Below, one piece after another: positions 21,416 through 31,908 of a stretch of 38,828 nt of DNA (positions within the stretch are counted from its first letter, which is position 1; each line of letters begins with the position of its first letter). Under the pieces are notes generated by a model. The model made no database searches, was not told where the DNA came from, and saw only the letters and a list, made by a program, of their open reading frames with translations. The DNA is from an uncultured Clostridia bacterium (lineage in GTDB: Bacteria > Bacillota > Clostridia > TANB77 > CAG-508), in assembly GCA_944388625.1 (NCBI GenBank), contig CALXJM010000005.1, positions 1 through 38,828 on the forward strand, read 5' to 3'. The position numbers and the translations under genes are program-made.

Positions 21416-22012
21416 ATGTTCTCTCATAAATTTTCTATTCTTTTTCTTTTACTGCCTGTAATTTTATTATTTTTTATTTGTATTTTTTTCATACCCATTT
21501 TATCTAATAAATATAATTTTAATGTTCCTAACAACTATATTACAATCCCAACTTATTCTATTAGTTCTTCTGGATTTTGCTGGCCAGTTCCTGGTTACAC
21601 TACAATTACTTCTCCATATGGATATAGAACATCTCCAACTTATGGTGCTTCATCTTTTCATGCAGGTATAGATATTGCTGCAAATCCGGGTAGTTACTTA
21701 GTTGCTTCATTAGAAGGCTTTATTTCTTATGTTGGTTTCAATGGTTCTGGTGGATACACTATTATTTTAGAAAATAATACTTTTACAATGATGTATTGTC
21801 ATGTTTCTCCTAATTTTCTTGTTTATCCTGGTCAAATTGTAAATCAAGGTCAAATAATTGGACAGGTTGGACCTAAAAATGTATATGGTGTTCCGAATAA
21901 TCCTTATAAAGATTCTAATGGAAATCCTACTAATGGTGCAACAACAGGGCCTCATCTGCATTTTACGCTCAAAAAAAATAGTCAAGCAGTTAATCCACTT
22001 GATTATTTTTAA
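21416..22012 (+). CDS. M23 (LytM-type) metallopeptidase, membrane-anchored
   Basis: The 198-residue protein has one N-terminal hydrophobic segment (about 8-32, signal or anchor) and a peptidase M23 domain. It shows the opening WPVPGYTTITSPYGYR, the zinc motif HAGIDI, GGYTIILEN, and the final HLHF. These are the HxxxD and HxH ligands of active LytM endopeptidases, so it should cut peptide cross-links of peptidoglycan or, if used in sporulation, act like SpoIIQ. The start at 21416 has TTGGAGGGG upstream; the frame back to 21395 does not. It is monocistronic, convergent with the next gene. An inverted repeat TGTGTTAA/TTAACACA lies in its upstream region near 21328-21356. Confidence 0.9.
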   Translation: MFSHKFSILFLLLPVILLFFICIFFIPILSNKYNFNVPNNYITIPTYSISSSGFCWPVPGYTTITSPYGYRTSPTYGASSFHAGIDIAANPGSYLVASLEGFISYVGFNGSGGYTIILENNTFTMMYCHVSPNFLVYPGQIVNQGQIIGQVGPKNVYGVPNNPYKDSNGNPTNGATTGPHLHFTLKKNSQAVNPLDYF

Positions 22013-22067
22013 ATATGTTTACATTTGTATTAGTTTATATTCTGCAATATATCTAAGAATATATTAC

Positions 22068-22472
22068 TTATTTTCTTTTATAACCGCACCTAGCACAGTA
22101 AAGTTCTCTTCCATTCATTTCATGGTGGCAATGCTTACAATATATATGATTTTTTTCTGTTAAATTTATTTTTTCTTTTTGTTTTAACATTGCTAAGCTA
22201 TCATAGCTTCTAGCGATATATACAATTCCAATTGCGGATAAAAATACACTAAATCCAAAATAAATAATATGTACTTCTTTCATAATGAAAAAGCAAATTC
22301 CATAAGTAGCAATTGCTATAATTAAAAGCAATACTCCCAAAAGTCTACACAATCGCAAAGGTATAAAAAATTTTAAGTTTAAGCCTTCTTTGATGTCTGT
22401 TGCTATTGCGCCACAACGAGAGCAATAAATATCTCTGTCAGTTAATATATAACCACATCTATAACATTTCAT
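22068..22472 (-). CDS. double zinc-ribbon membrane protein
   Basis: The 134-residue protein starts with a zinc ribbon (MKCYRCGYILTDRDIYCSRCG, CxxC at 3-6 and 17-20). Two transmembrane helices follow (about 42-64 and 70-90). It ends with a second ribbon (CKHCHHEMNGRELYCARCGYKRK). The two zinc ribbons would face the same side, presumably the cytoplasm. This ribbon-TM-TM-ribbon layout is seen in many uncharacterised Firmicute proteins. AGGAG precedes the ATG. It lies 10 nt after the 78-aa gene and probably in one transcript with ligA upstream. Function unknown. Confidence 0.78.
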   Translation of the reverse strand: MKCYRCGYILTDRDIYCSRCGAIATDIKEGLNLKFFIPLRLCRLLGVLLLIIAIATYGICFFIMKEVHIIYFGFSVFLSAIGIVYIARSYDSLAMLKQKEKINLTEKNHIYCKHCHHEMNGRELYCARCGYKRK

Positions 22473-22482
22473 CTTTTGACTC

Positions 22483-22719
22483 CTATATTTTTACTACATA
22501 TTCAATATCTTCCATGTATGGATATAACTCTTTTACTCTTTTTAAAGTTAGCATAGAAAATCTTGGGTGAGGGCACTTTTCATTATAATTTACAAGTTCT
22601 TGTTTATAACAGTTATCTGCTACTTTATATAATAAATATTTTTCTTTTCTATAAACATAATAAATTTGATATCCATCATGCAATTCTTGCCATAGCCTTT
22701 CAAATGTATATCCTTCCAT
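22483..22719 (-). CDS. uncharacterised 78-aa protein
   Basis: A soluble, Tyr-rich small protein beginning MEGYTFERLWQELHDGYQIYYVYRKEKYLLYKV. It alternates beta-like aromatic strands with charged turns and has a single CPHPR patch near the middle. Its ATG is preceded by AAAGGAAA. It lies between ligA (30 nt upstream) and the double zinc-ribbon gene (10 nt downstream), so it is probably co-transcribed with both. I do not recognise a family. Confidence 0.72.
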   Translation of the reverse strand: MEGYTFERLWQELHDGYQIYYVYRKEKYLLYKVADNCYKQELVNYNEKCPHPRFSMLTLKRVKELYPYMEDIEYVVKI

Positions 22720-22749
22720 ATATATATCATTTCCTTTCGGATTTTATTA

Positions 22750-24771
<2,022 letters not shown>

Positions 24772-24822
24772 TTATTTATTATATTATAAGTGTATTTTAT
24801 TGTAAATGCCAAAATCTAAATT

Positions 24823-26052
24823 TTATTTATCTTTTTTATTCTGTTCATAGTAATAATAAATTAGTATTCCTATCATAGCAATGACTAATAAAATAAAAAT
24901 AATTACCCATGTATAATCTTTGTTTTTTTCTTTTTCTTCTAGCAGTTCTTGATTTTCTTCATTTTTATTTTCTTGTTCTTCTAGCTCTTTTGCTTCTTCT
25001 TCTTGAGTTTTTCTATACACTTTAATCGTATATGTTTTTTCAGAAATTCCATCTTCTGCTAGTACACGAACTTCAACTGTATTTTCTCCAAATTGTAAGT
25101 TTTCATGTCCTGTAATTGTTACTTGTGCATTTTCTCTTTGTGGAACAGCAAGTACATTCAGAATTTCTATATCACTTCCTACAGTTGCCGTATATTCTAA
25201 AATATCTGCTTGGAAAGCTGGTTCTAAAGTCGTAAATTCAATAGCCAAATTCTCTAAATTTGTATTTGCAAGTTCCGGATTATCTGTTTTTGTTACATCA
25301 ATTCTGTACTCTTTTGTGTTTCCATTCTCAGCAGTAACTTTAATAATAATGCGATTCATCCCTGTAACTAATCCCGTGTTACCAGTAACGCTTACCTTCG
25401 ATTTAGAGCTTTCTGGTGTTGCGTTTACAACAATATCTGTAATACTATTTGGTACTGTTATAGTATAATGTGTTGTAGTTTTTTTGAATGCTGGTTGTAA
25501 CCCTTCTATACTTAATTTAAGAGTTTTTAAATTAGTATTACTATCTAAACTGGAGGTATTATTATTAGTTGGTGGAGTAGATGGATTAGTTGGTGTTGTT
25601 ACTTCTCCTGCACCTGTATCTGGGGTAGTGCTCGGAGTTTCTGGATTTGTAGATGGATTATTATTTTCTGGCGGTATAACTGTTTGCTCTTCTTGTATGT
25701 TAACACTTGTTCCTGAAAAGCTTGGATTCAAATTTGTTTTATCCACTCCAAAAAAATCACCACTTACAGAAAAACTTGCCGTTCCAGCAGCTATTGCCTT
25801 GAATTTAAAAGAAACTATTGTACCACCAGTCAATGGGCTGCTTCCACCTGTGGCATCTGTCCATACGTAAATTGCTTTTCCATTAACAAAATTACTATTA
25901 GCCGGTCCAGAAACATACTGTATTTTGGAAGTATCTACTGTAACTCTAGCAGTTAAGCTAGCTACACTAGCATTACTTAAATTAACTGATATAGTAAATT
26001 CTTCTCCTACTTTTAGATTACTTTTGCTAGAAGATAATCCGTATATTTCCAA
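24823..26052 (-). CDS. cohesin-like, cadherin-like membrane-anchored surface protein (signal peptide out of frame)
   Basis: The body is intact: a cohesin-type domain (about 1-125; LKVGEEFTISVNLSNA...VDTSKIQYVSG...GGTIVSFKFKAIAAGTASFSV) comes first. A Pro/Thr/Asn linker (about 126-168) and two cadherin-like beta-sandwich repeats (about 170-255 and 258-345, with LKTLKLSIEGLQPAF and LENLAIEFTTLEPAF) follow. A highly charged Glu/Lys coiled region, one transmembrane helix (about 382-402) and a short basic tail complete it. As read it starts at TTG (26052) with no signal peptide, but a signal peptide is encoded one frame over directly upstream (26027-26128). Removing one G at 26049-26050 joins them as ...NVKAVEIYGLSSS (434 residues). 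It follows the dockerin-bearing glucosaminidase by 69 nt. Likely role: cohesin anchor that holds the dockerin protein at the membrane (inference). Confidence 0.82.
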   Translation of the reverse strand: MEIYGLSSSKSNLKVGEEFTISVNLSNASVASLTARVTVDTSKIQYVSGPANSNFVNGKAIYVWTDATGGSSPLTGGTIVSFKFKAIAAGTASFSVSGDFFGVDKTNLNPSFSGTSVNIQEEQTVIPPENNNPSTNPETPSTTPDTGAGEVTTPTNPSTPPTNNNTSSLDSNTNLKTLKLSIEGLQPAFKKTTTHYTITVPNSITDIVVNATPESSKSKVSVTGNTGLVTGMNRIIIKVTAENGNTKEYRIDVTKTDNPELANTNLENLAIEFTTLEPAFQADILEYTATVGSDIEILNVLAVPQRENAQVTITGHENLQFGENTVEVRVLAEDGISEKTYTIKVYRKTQEEEAKELEEQENKNEENQELLEEKEKNKDYTWVIIFILLVIAMIGILIYYYYEQNKKDK

Positions 26053-26128
26053 CAGCTTTTACATTTGTACTTATGCAAAAAATTAATCCAAAAAGAAATA
26101 ATATTAAACAAATTTTTATTTTTTTCAT
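26027..26128 (-). pseudogene. signal-peptide fragment of the cohesin-like anchor, separated by a frameshift
   Basis: With GAGAGGAG five bases before its ATG, this frame encodes a typical signal peptide (MKKIKICLILFLFGLIFCIS, then TNVKAV) and then falls into a stop after seven out-of-frame residues. It carries the only credible translation start for the anchor gene. The ribosome would have to change frame, or one base be absent, for the 409-residue body to be made with its signal. Confidence 0.8.
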
Positions 26129-26197
26129 AAATTCTCCTCTCTTCTTTGGCATAGTTAAAGTTTTATCTATAATTTATTTAAAAGATAACAAATTTTT

Positions 26198-28045
26198 TTA
26201 TTGCACAATTTTCTCTATTTCTAGTATATGCCTTTGAATTGCATATATATCCAAAGCATTTGGCAGGCTTCCATCTTTTGTAGTATTTCCTGCTATTAAA
26301 AAGCTTTCTTGTAAAACCTCTATTTCTAATATATGTCTTTGTATTGCATACAAATCCAATGAATTAATTTCCCCCTCACCTGTTACATCTCCATATACTA
26401 TAATAATGTATTTATACAATATTTCATCTTCTTCATTTTTAAATATTATTTGACAATTAGTTCCTATTTGTTCATCTTCTTGTAATAATTGGTTATCTTT
26501 ATAAATATCAAATTTTAGTTCTGTTTCTATACATTCTTTTATGTCTTTAACTGTGAGCTTTTGCATATCAATTCCTGTAACTTTATTTTCATTTACAACT
26601 AGTGGTGCTTTAAAGCTTAAATCTGTGCCATCAGAAATTTCTCCAGAATCATCTTCTGGTTCTTCTATTTCTGGAGGTTCTGATGGTTCTTCTGTTTCTG
26701 GAGGTTCGGGTATTTCTGGAATTTCTGGTTCTGATGGCTCTTCTGGAGTTTCTTCCACTTCCTTCACATAGTATTGAAACACATATCCTATCATACCATT
26801 TTTTAGAATTACTTTGTCCCAAGCTTCCCCTGCTTGAATTCCTTTTTCAATTCTTGTAAATTGCGTTTTTGCAGGAATACTTGTAATAATCTCATAAGAT
26901 GTACTCGGTCCTGTTCGTAAACTTAAAGTCGTTTGTACATCTGCATAAACAAGAGTATTGTCAGTTTGAAATTCATTTAAATTTATATTAGGATTGGAAA
27001 CTGGAATTTCTGGCATGTTCTCATAAACTGGAATTAAGAAACCTATAGATGAATTTAAGAGCCCCATAGAACTATATGCTTTATATATACCATAAGACTC
27101 ACTATATGGAGCTAAACAATTTGTCATGTACTGATGCCAAAATAATTCTCCTCCTCTGGCATCATTTACATCGTATTTTTGTAAATATAAAGTATTTTGT
27201 CCTACCAATATATAAGAACTCCCAATAAAAACTCCTCCTCCTTTAATAGCAAGTTTAGGACTTTTCCATGGTATAAGAAGATTGGCTTTTTTTTCTTCGC
27301 TCGCTCCATTTGCATCTCGTGCATATCTTAAACCATTTTTTATTGCTCCTAAGTCTTCTGTGGAACTAGTTGCTCCAATATTATAAAAGTTATACAGTCC
27401 TTCATATCCTTCTACTGTTCCACTAATAGATGGATGTGATAAAAATGGACCTACTTCTTGTTTAATCCTAGCTGCTAAATGATACGGGCTTACTCCAGAA
27501 TGAATAGCAGCTTCTAAAATAAGGTCTCCATAATTTTCTCTTGTATTAATCGGATTTCCATATTCATTTTTATAAGTTACATTTCTTTTATAAAATTCCG
27601 TACCATAAAGTATTTTTTCTACGCCTTCTAATGTATTATTTTTCTCATCATATGTTAATTTTTCAAATTGAAACATTCGAATTTCATTTAAAAAATTTCT
27701 TGGATCCATAGTATATTCTACTGCTCTTTTAGAAGCATTTACCCATCCGCTATCTACTTCTACATCGTAAACGCCTTCACTTGTATTTTTCCATGCATCA
27801 CTATAATTTTTAGGTACAAGATTTTTACCATATTCGCATTCTTTTTCAATTACTAAATTCCAGTCTAGTTCAGTGTATAGCGCTGTAAATTCCCAATTGG
27901 GATATCTTTTTTTTAGTTCTTCTAAATATGGTCTATAACTTTCTGGAAAACTATCAATTCCATTGGTAATATAAGATGCTTTACATGTACTCTCTATAAT
28001 TATAAAAAGCAAAAAAATAGTTAACGCAATGGATATTTTTTTCAT
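26198..28045 (-). CDS. secreted glucosaminidase with SH3 domain and C-terminal dockerin-type repeats
   Basis: The 615-residue protein has a signal peptide (about 1-23) and a GH73/LytD-type glucosaminidase domain (about 30-345) with AARIKQEVG, Glu197 as the candidate acid. One SH3 domain (about 365-432; LSLRTGPSTSYE, WDKVILKNGMIGYV) and a Pro/Glu linker (about 433-478) follow. A small beta module (about 485-550) and two dockerin-like repeats, DVTGEGEINSLDLYAIQRHILEIE and the degenerate NTTKDGSLPNALDIYAIQ, end it. The second loop is one residue longer than normal and begins with Asn. It is a paralogue of the protein at 2800-4905: the same N-terminal PxWxFxxLYTxLDWNxVI and MDPRNFL segments. It is followed by the cohesin-like anchor gene, the likely partner. 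Confidence 0.89.
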   Translation of the reverse strand: MKKISIALTIFLLFIIIESTCKASYITNGIDSFPESYRPYLEELKKRYPNWEFTALYTELDWNLVIEKECEYGKNLVPKNYSDAWKNTSEGVYDVEVDSGWVNASKRAVEYTMDPRNFLNEIRMFQFEKLTYDEKNNTLEGVEKILYGTEFYKRNVTYKNEYGNPINTRENYGDLILEAAIHSGVSPYHLAARIKQEVGPFLSHPSISGTVEGYEGLYNFYNIGATSSTEDLGAIKNGLRYARDANGASEEKKANLLIPWKSPKLAIKGGGVFIGSSYILVGQNTLYLQKYDVNDARGGELFWHQYMTNCLAPYSESYGIYKAYSSMGLLNSSIGFLIPVYENMPEIPVSNPNINLNEFQTDNTLVYADVQTTLSLRTGPSTSYEIITSIPAKTQFTRIEKGIQAGEAWDKVILKNGMIGYVFQYYVKEVEETPEEPSEPEIPEIPEPPETEEPSEPPEIEEPEDDSGEISDGTDLSFKAPLVVNENKVTGIDMQKLTVKDIKECIETELKFDIYKDNQLLQEDEQIGTNCQIIFKNEEDEILYKYIIIVYGDVTGEGEINSLDLYAIQRHILEIEVLQESFLIAGNTTKDGSLPNALDIYAIQRHILEIEKIVQ

Positions 28046-28131
28046 GCTTTCATCCTTTCTTTTGGACTATTTATTATTTATCCATAGTATTAACTATTTT
28101 TCATTAGATATTCATATTTTCTTTATTTAAA

Positions 28132-28467
28132 CTACACCTTACTCCAAAACCAATCCAAGCTGTTATCTACTACTTTTTTTCCTTTTGATTTTGCTTCAAT
28201 ATCATCTACCCATAGATAAGCCAAGAAAGTAATAAGTGTAAATACAAAATCAATAGCTATACATTTATAAAGTGTATTAATTGTTTCCTGGTTTGTTACA
28301 TTTACTGTCATAAGCTGTATTACATGTAATATTAACATGGCCAAGTAGACAATTAAAAGTACTTGTGGAATTCTACTTTTTTTGCTTTCCTTTCCTAGAA
28401 ATATTAGTAATACAGTAGCTATTAATGCTAAAAATAAAGTTAGTGGATTTGATACATCAATTATCAT
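28132..28467 (-). CDS. small membrane protein, three predicted helices (111 aa)
   Basis: Hydrophobic spans at about 8-24, 33-52 and 68-88 are separated by short charged loops (GKESKKSRIP; NVTNQETINTLYK), with a charged end (DIEAKSKGKKVVDNSLDWFWSKV). AGGAGGG lies before the ATG and a promoter is visible about 75 nt further up. I recognise no family. It lies upstream of the glucosaminidase/cohesin-like pair on the same strand, so it may be the first gene of that transcript, with a gap of 86 nt. Confidence 0.75.
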   Translation of the reverse strand: MIIDVSNPLTLFLALIATVLLIFLGKESKKSRIPQVLLIVYLAMLILHVIQLMTVNVTNQETINTLYKCIAIDFVFTLITFLAYLWVDDIEAKSKGKKVVDNSLDWFWSKV

Positions 28468-28541
28468 TTGTTTTCCCTCCTTTCAAAATTAGTTGTGCAA
28501 ATTAATCTTTAGATAAATGTTTTACATAAGTGCTAATTGTC

Positions 28542-28570
28542 ATTATATACAATTTTTCTTATGTCTGTAA
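28542..28570 (-). promoter_or_regulatory. promoter of the 111-aa membrane protein
   Basis: Minus strand TTACAG (28565-28570), 17-nt spacer, TATAAT (28542-28547), within the otherwise empty 28468-28640 spacer. Confidence 0.6.
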
Positions 28571-28640
28571 TCACGATTATTATTTACACTAACTTATTTT
28601 AATTTAATTTTTTTCTTGATGCTTTTAGTATATAAATATT

Positions 28641-29696
28641 TTACTCTCCATAAGGATTATTTTCCCAGAGTGTTCTTTCTGTTCCTGATTTTTCTTCTTC
28701 TAATCCAGGTAATTCTATTTCTTGTTCTTTTTCTGTAATTTCAATAATTTCATCATCAATTCTTATTTTTCTTGGATATGTTTCTGTTGCATCAATAAGT
28801 TCAATTTTATATCCATTTGCACGATTTACTAAATCCACATCAGTTTCTGCCCAACGATTATAATTTATTACCACCATATCTTGACTACCTGTTACTCTTA
28901 ATAATAATAAGTCTGCTCCTTCAGTATCATCTTTTTCTCCTGCTTCTATATCTCCTGTTTTTATTCTTGCATCACTAGAATTAACTCCTATATTCAATTC
29001 ATTTACTAAGTCTCTATTTAGTTCTGAACATTCTATTCCGCTTACTTCTCTATATTTTCCTTCTTGCTCTTGTGCGGTTATCCATATATTGCCTTCATAT
29101 TGTACTAAAACTATTTTCCCTTTACTTGGATCAATTTGTACATTATTTAAATTTGCATATTCTTTAGCTGATACATTATCTAATTCTACAACTCTTATCG
29201 GTTTCCCTAGTCCATCCCCAAGTCCTTGTTGTATTTCTTCTATTTTCTTTTCTTCTTCATTTAAATTTTTTTCATGTTCTTCTTTGGTTATTGCTTCTAA
29301 ATTTCCGTTTTCGTCATTTTGCAAGTAATGTTCTTTATCTAAATCATCGTATTTTTCGAAACCATTTTCTTTTAAATTTTTTTGTTCTTCTTGCTTATAT
29401 TCTTCTTCTAGTTTAATTTTTCCATCTTCTTCAATTTGTCCTATTCTTTCTAAATCAGAACCTAATATTAAATATTTTGTCTTAGAACCTTTTTTTATTT
29501 CTAATATGCAACTTAATTCTCTTGTAGAAAAATTTTTGCTAATAGGAATATAGCTAAATTTTGCTCCACTCACATAAAACCCTTTCGCTTCTAATTTTTT
29601 TACGTATTCAGCGACATCTAACTTGTATTGTTCTAGTTCTTCCTGTCTTTCCAGTTCTTGATTAAGTTCTATTTCATCTCTTTGATTTTCTTCCAT
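28641..29696 (-). CDS. uncharacterised acidic protein (351 aa)
   Basis: A soluble, strongly Glu-rich protein. The first 30 residues and about 85-150 are predicted coiled coil (ELERQEELEQYKLDV; EEYKQEEQKNLKENGFEKYDDLD). The segment 33-80 looks like a small alpha/beta fold (GFYVSGAKFSYIPISKNFSTRELSCILEI), and the C-terminal 160-351 is mainly beta (IVLVQYEGNIWITAQEQEGKYREVSG). No signal peptide or membrane helix. It follows glmM by 50 nt on the same strand. There is no Shine-Dalgarno close to the ATG: the nearest (29734-29740) is separated from it by a palindrome and a four-codon mini-frame. I recognise no family. Confidence 0.72.
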   Translation of the reverse strand: MEENQRDEIELNQELERQEELEQYKLDVAEYVKKLEAKGFYVSGAKFSYIPISKNFSTRELSCILEIKKGSKTKYLILGSDLERIGQIEEDGKIKLEEEYKQEEQKNLKENGFEKYDDLDKEHYLQNDENGNLEAITKEEHEKNLNEEEKKIEEIQQGLGDGLGKPIRVVELDNVSAKEYANLNNVQIDPSKGKIVLVQYEGNIWITAQEQEGKYREVSGIECSELNRDLVNELNIGVNSSDARIKTGDIEAGEKDDTEGADLLLLRVTGSQDMVVINYNRWAETDVDLVNRANGYKIELIDATETYPRKIRIDDEIIEITEKEQEIELPGLEEEKSGTERTLWENNPYGE

Positions 29697-29711
29697 AAAT
29701 ATTTACTTGCA

Positions 29712-29740
29712 CTAGTTTTATAAAACTAGCATTCCCCTTT
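29712..29740 (-). promoter_or_regulatory. leader with SD, mini-ORF and palindrome before the 351-aa gene
   Basis: On the minus strand AAAGGGG (29734-29740) is followed by ATG (29732-29730), which opens the frame MLVL-stop. The same bases are in a perfect 18-bp palindrome (29712-29729). The real start codon lies 15 nt later without its own ribosome binding site. The layout is the same as at 1339-1369. Confidence 0.45.
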
Positions 29741-29746
29741 CTATAC

Positions 29747-31111
29747 TTATTTTAATCTTTCTTCTATTATTGTTGCAATCTCATTTGCTCTTTTAGTAAT
29801 ATACTCTTGGTTTTCTCCTTCCACCATAATTCTTACTAATGGTTCCGTTCCAGAAGGTCTTATAATTACTCTTCCATTTCCTGAAAATTCATCTTCTAAT
29901 TTTTTTATGTTTTCCATAATTACTTCATCTTGGTTGTATGAGTATTTTTTATTATTAGATACTTTTGCGTTAATTAATACTTGTGGATATAAAGTAATTA
30001 TTTTGCATAGTTGAGATGGTGTTGCATTCTTTTCTAATAAAATTTGAATTAGCATCAATGAAGTAAGTATTCCATCACCTGTTGGATTATAATCTAAGAA
30101 AATAATATGTCCAGATTGTTCACCACCTAAATTATATCCTTCTTTTAACATTTCCTCCAAAACATATCTGTCTCCTACTTTTGTTTCCGCAAAGTTAATG
30201 CCATTTTTTTCTGCATATTTTTTTAGTCCTAAATTGCTCATAATTGTTGCTACTACAGTATCTTTTTTTAATCTTCCTTTTTCTTTTAAGTAATTTGATA
30301 TTATTGCTAAAATTACATCTCCGTCTATAACATTTCCATTTTCATCCACTGCTAGGCATCTATCTCCATCTCCATCATAGGCAATTCCTAAGCTTAAATG
30401 ATTAGCTTTTACAAATTTTTGTAGATTTTCTAGATGAGTAGATCCGCAATTATCATTAATATTAATTCCATTTGGTGTATCATTAATTATAATATGATTA
30501 ATTCCTAAAGCTGTAAAAATCTTTTCGGTTGCTTTATATGTTGCTCCATTAGAAGTATCAATTCCTACTATAAAATCATCACGATTATATTTTTCAATTA
30601 TTTCATCAAAAGTTTTTCTAAAAAAGTATATATATTCATCTATTAAGTCTTCGCGTGTCTCAGCTACTCCTATTTTGTCTTTAGTAGCAATCAATTCCAC
30701 GATTTTTTCTGAATCCATAACCTCTTCAATTTCTTCTTCAATTTCATCAGGTATTTTCATTCCTTTATTGCTAAAATATTTTACTCCATTAAATTCATAT
30801 GTGTTATGAGATGCTGAAATAACAACACTAGCATCTGCATTAAGTTTTTTAGTTAAATAAGCTACAGCTGGTGTAGGCAATACTCCTAATAATTTTACGT
30901 TTGCACCATAGCTTAAAAAACCAGATGTCATGGCACTTTCTATTAATGTGCCAGATATCCTCGTGTCCCTTCCTATTAAGATAGTTGGAACATGGTCAGT
31001 ATGCTTAGATAATACATATGCCCCTGCCTTTGCAACTCTATATACCAATTCTGGTGTTAAGTCTGAATTAGCAATCCTTCTGATTCCATCTGTTCCAAAA
31101 TATTTTCTCAT
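29747..31111 (-). CDS. glmM: phosphoglucosamine mutase GlmM
   Basis: GlmM turns glucosamine-6-phosphate into glucosamine-1-phosphate on the way to UDP-GlcNAc, the precursor of peptidoglycan and capsule. The 454-residue protein shows FGTDGIRR at the start, the active-site ISASHN with Ser101 (phosphorylated), the metal-binding DGDGDR near 240, the sugar-binding GGEQSGH and the phosphate-binding RPSGTEPLVR near the end. AAGGAAG precedes the ATG. It lies 38 nt downstream of the capsule phosphatase gene, so sugar precursor supply may be co-transcribed with capsule control. The CdaA/YbbR genes that often precede glmM are not here. Confidence 0.97.
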   Translation of the reverse strand: MRKYFGTDGIRRIANSDLTPELVYRVAKAGAYVLSKHTDHVPTILIGRDTRISGTLIESAMTSGFLSYGANVKLLGVLPTPAVAYLTKKLNADASVVISASHNTYEFNGVKYFSNKGMKIPDEIEEEIEEVMDSEKIVELIATKDKIGVAETREDLIDEYIYFFRKTFDEIIEKYNRDDFIVGIDTSNGATYKATEKIFTALGINHIIINDTPNGININDNCGSTHLENLQKFVKANHLSLGIAYDGDGDRCLAVDENGNVIDGDVILAIISNYLKEKGRLKKDTVVATIMSNLGLKKYAEKNGINFAETKVGDRYVLEEMLKEGYNLGGEQSGHIIFLDYNPTGDGILTSLMLIQILLEKNATPSQLCKIITLYPQVLINAKVSNNKKYSYNQDEVIMENIKKLEDEFSGNGRVIIRPSGTEPLVRIMVEGENQEYITKRANEIATIIEERLK

Positions 31112-31149
31112 TTATTATCTTCCTTTCCTTAATTATAAAAATATCATTT

Positions 31150-31881
31150 TTATAGTTCTTTATAAAAATCTTCATTGTTTAATATCTTTTCTGGATTTTC
31201 TTCTGTAATTTCTCTTACTTTTTCTTTTCCAATTTTCTTTTCTAGTTTATCTAAAATTTTTTGTATTTGTAAATAAATGCTTCCTGCCCTATGTACATCA
31301 CTTCCCAAAAAATGAATTTGGTTTCTTTTTAGTAGTTTTAATAAAGTTTTTTTAGCATGAATGCCATAGTTTCCAATTAGACTTCCATAGTTTCCTTGTA
31401 GTAGTGCCCCTAAATCTAACATTTTTTTGCAAACTTCTGGTTTTTTTTGAACCATTGTATATCTTTCTGGATGAGCAATAATTGGAATTAAGTCCATAGA
31501 GGCTAATTTATATAACATATTTTCTAAATAATTAATCTCTGTATTTAATGGAAGTTCCATTAATAAGTACCTTGTATTAGCTAAAGTACCTACTATACCT
31601 TTTCTGAATAATTCGTCTAGATTTGGAGTAATAAAAATTTCACTTCCGCAATGTAATGTTATATCTATGTTATCTTCATTCAATTTTTTTTGTATCATCT
31701 GTATTATTGCTTCTCTATCTTCTATACTAGTTTCGTATTCATTTTCTATAAAATGAGATGTGCAAAAAATATGCTTAAATCCTGCTTTATAAGCTTCTTG
31801 AATTATAGTAAAAGTTTCTTCTATATTTCTTGCTCCATCATCTATTTTAGGAAGTACATGTGTATGTATGTCAATTTTCAT
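31150..31881 (-). CDS. cpsB: CpsB/YwqE-type tyrosine-protein phosphatase (PHP family)
   Basis: The 243-residue protein starts with the metal-binding MKIDIHTHVLPKIDDGARN and has the TSHFIENEYE, IIAHPERY and LGSDVHRAG motifs of manganese-dependent PHP phosphatases. It removes phosphate from the tyrosine cluster of the capsule kinase, here encoded 27 nt upstream. GAGGG stands before the ATG. Together with the kinase and its membrane adaptor it regulates the length and export of capsule or exopolysaccharide chains. Confidence 0.93.
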   Translation of the reverse strand: MKIDIHTHVLPKIDDGARNIEETFTIIQEAYKAGFKHIFCTSHFIENEYETSIEDREAIIQMIQKKLNEDNIDITLHCGSEIFITPNLDELFRKGIVGTLANTRYLLMELPLNTEINYLENMLYKLASMDLIPIIAHPERYTMVQKKPEVCKKMLDLGALLQGNYGSLIGNYGIHAKKTLLKLLKRNQIHFLGSDVHRAGSIYLQIQKILDKLEKKIGKEKVREITEENPEKILNNEDFYKEL

Positions 31882-31908
31882 GTTTTTCCCTCGTATATTT
31901 TCTTTCTA

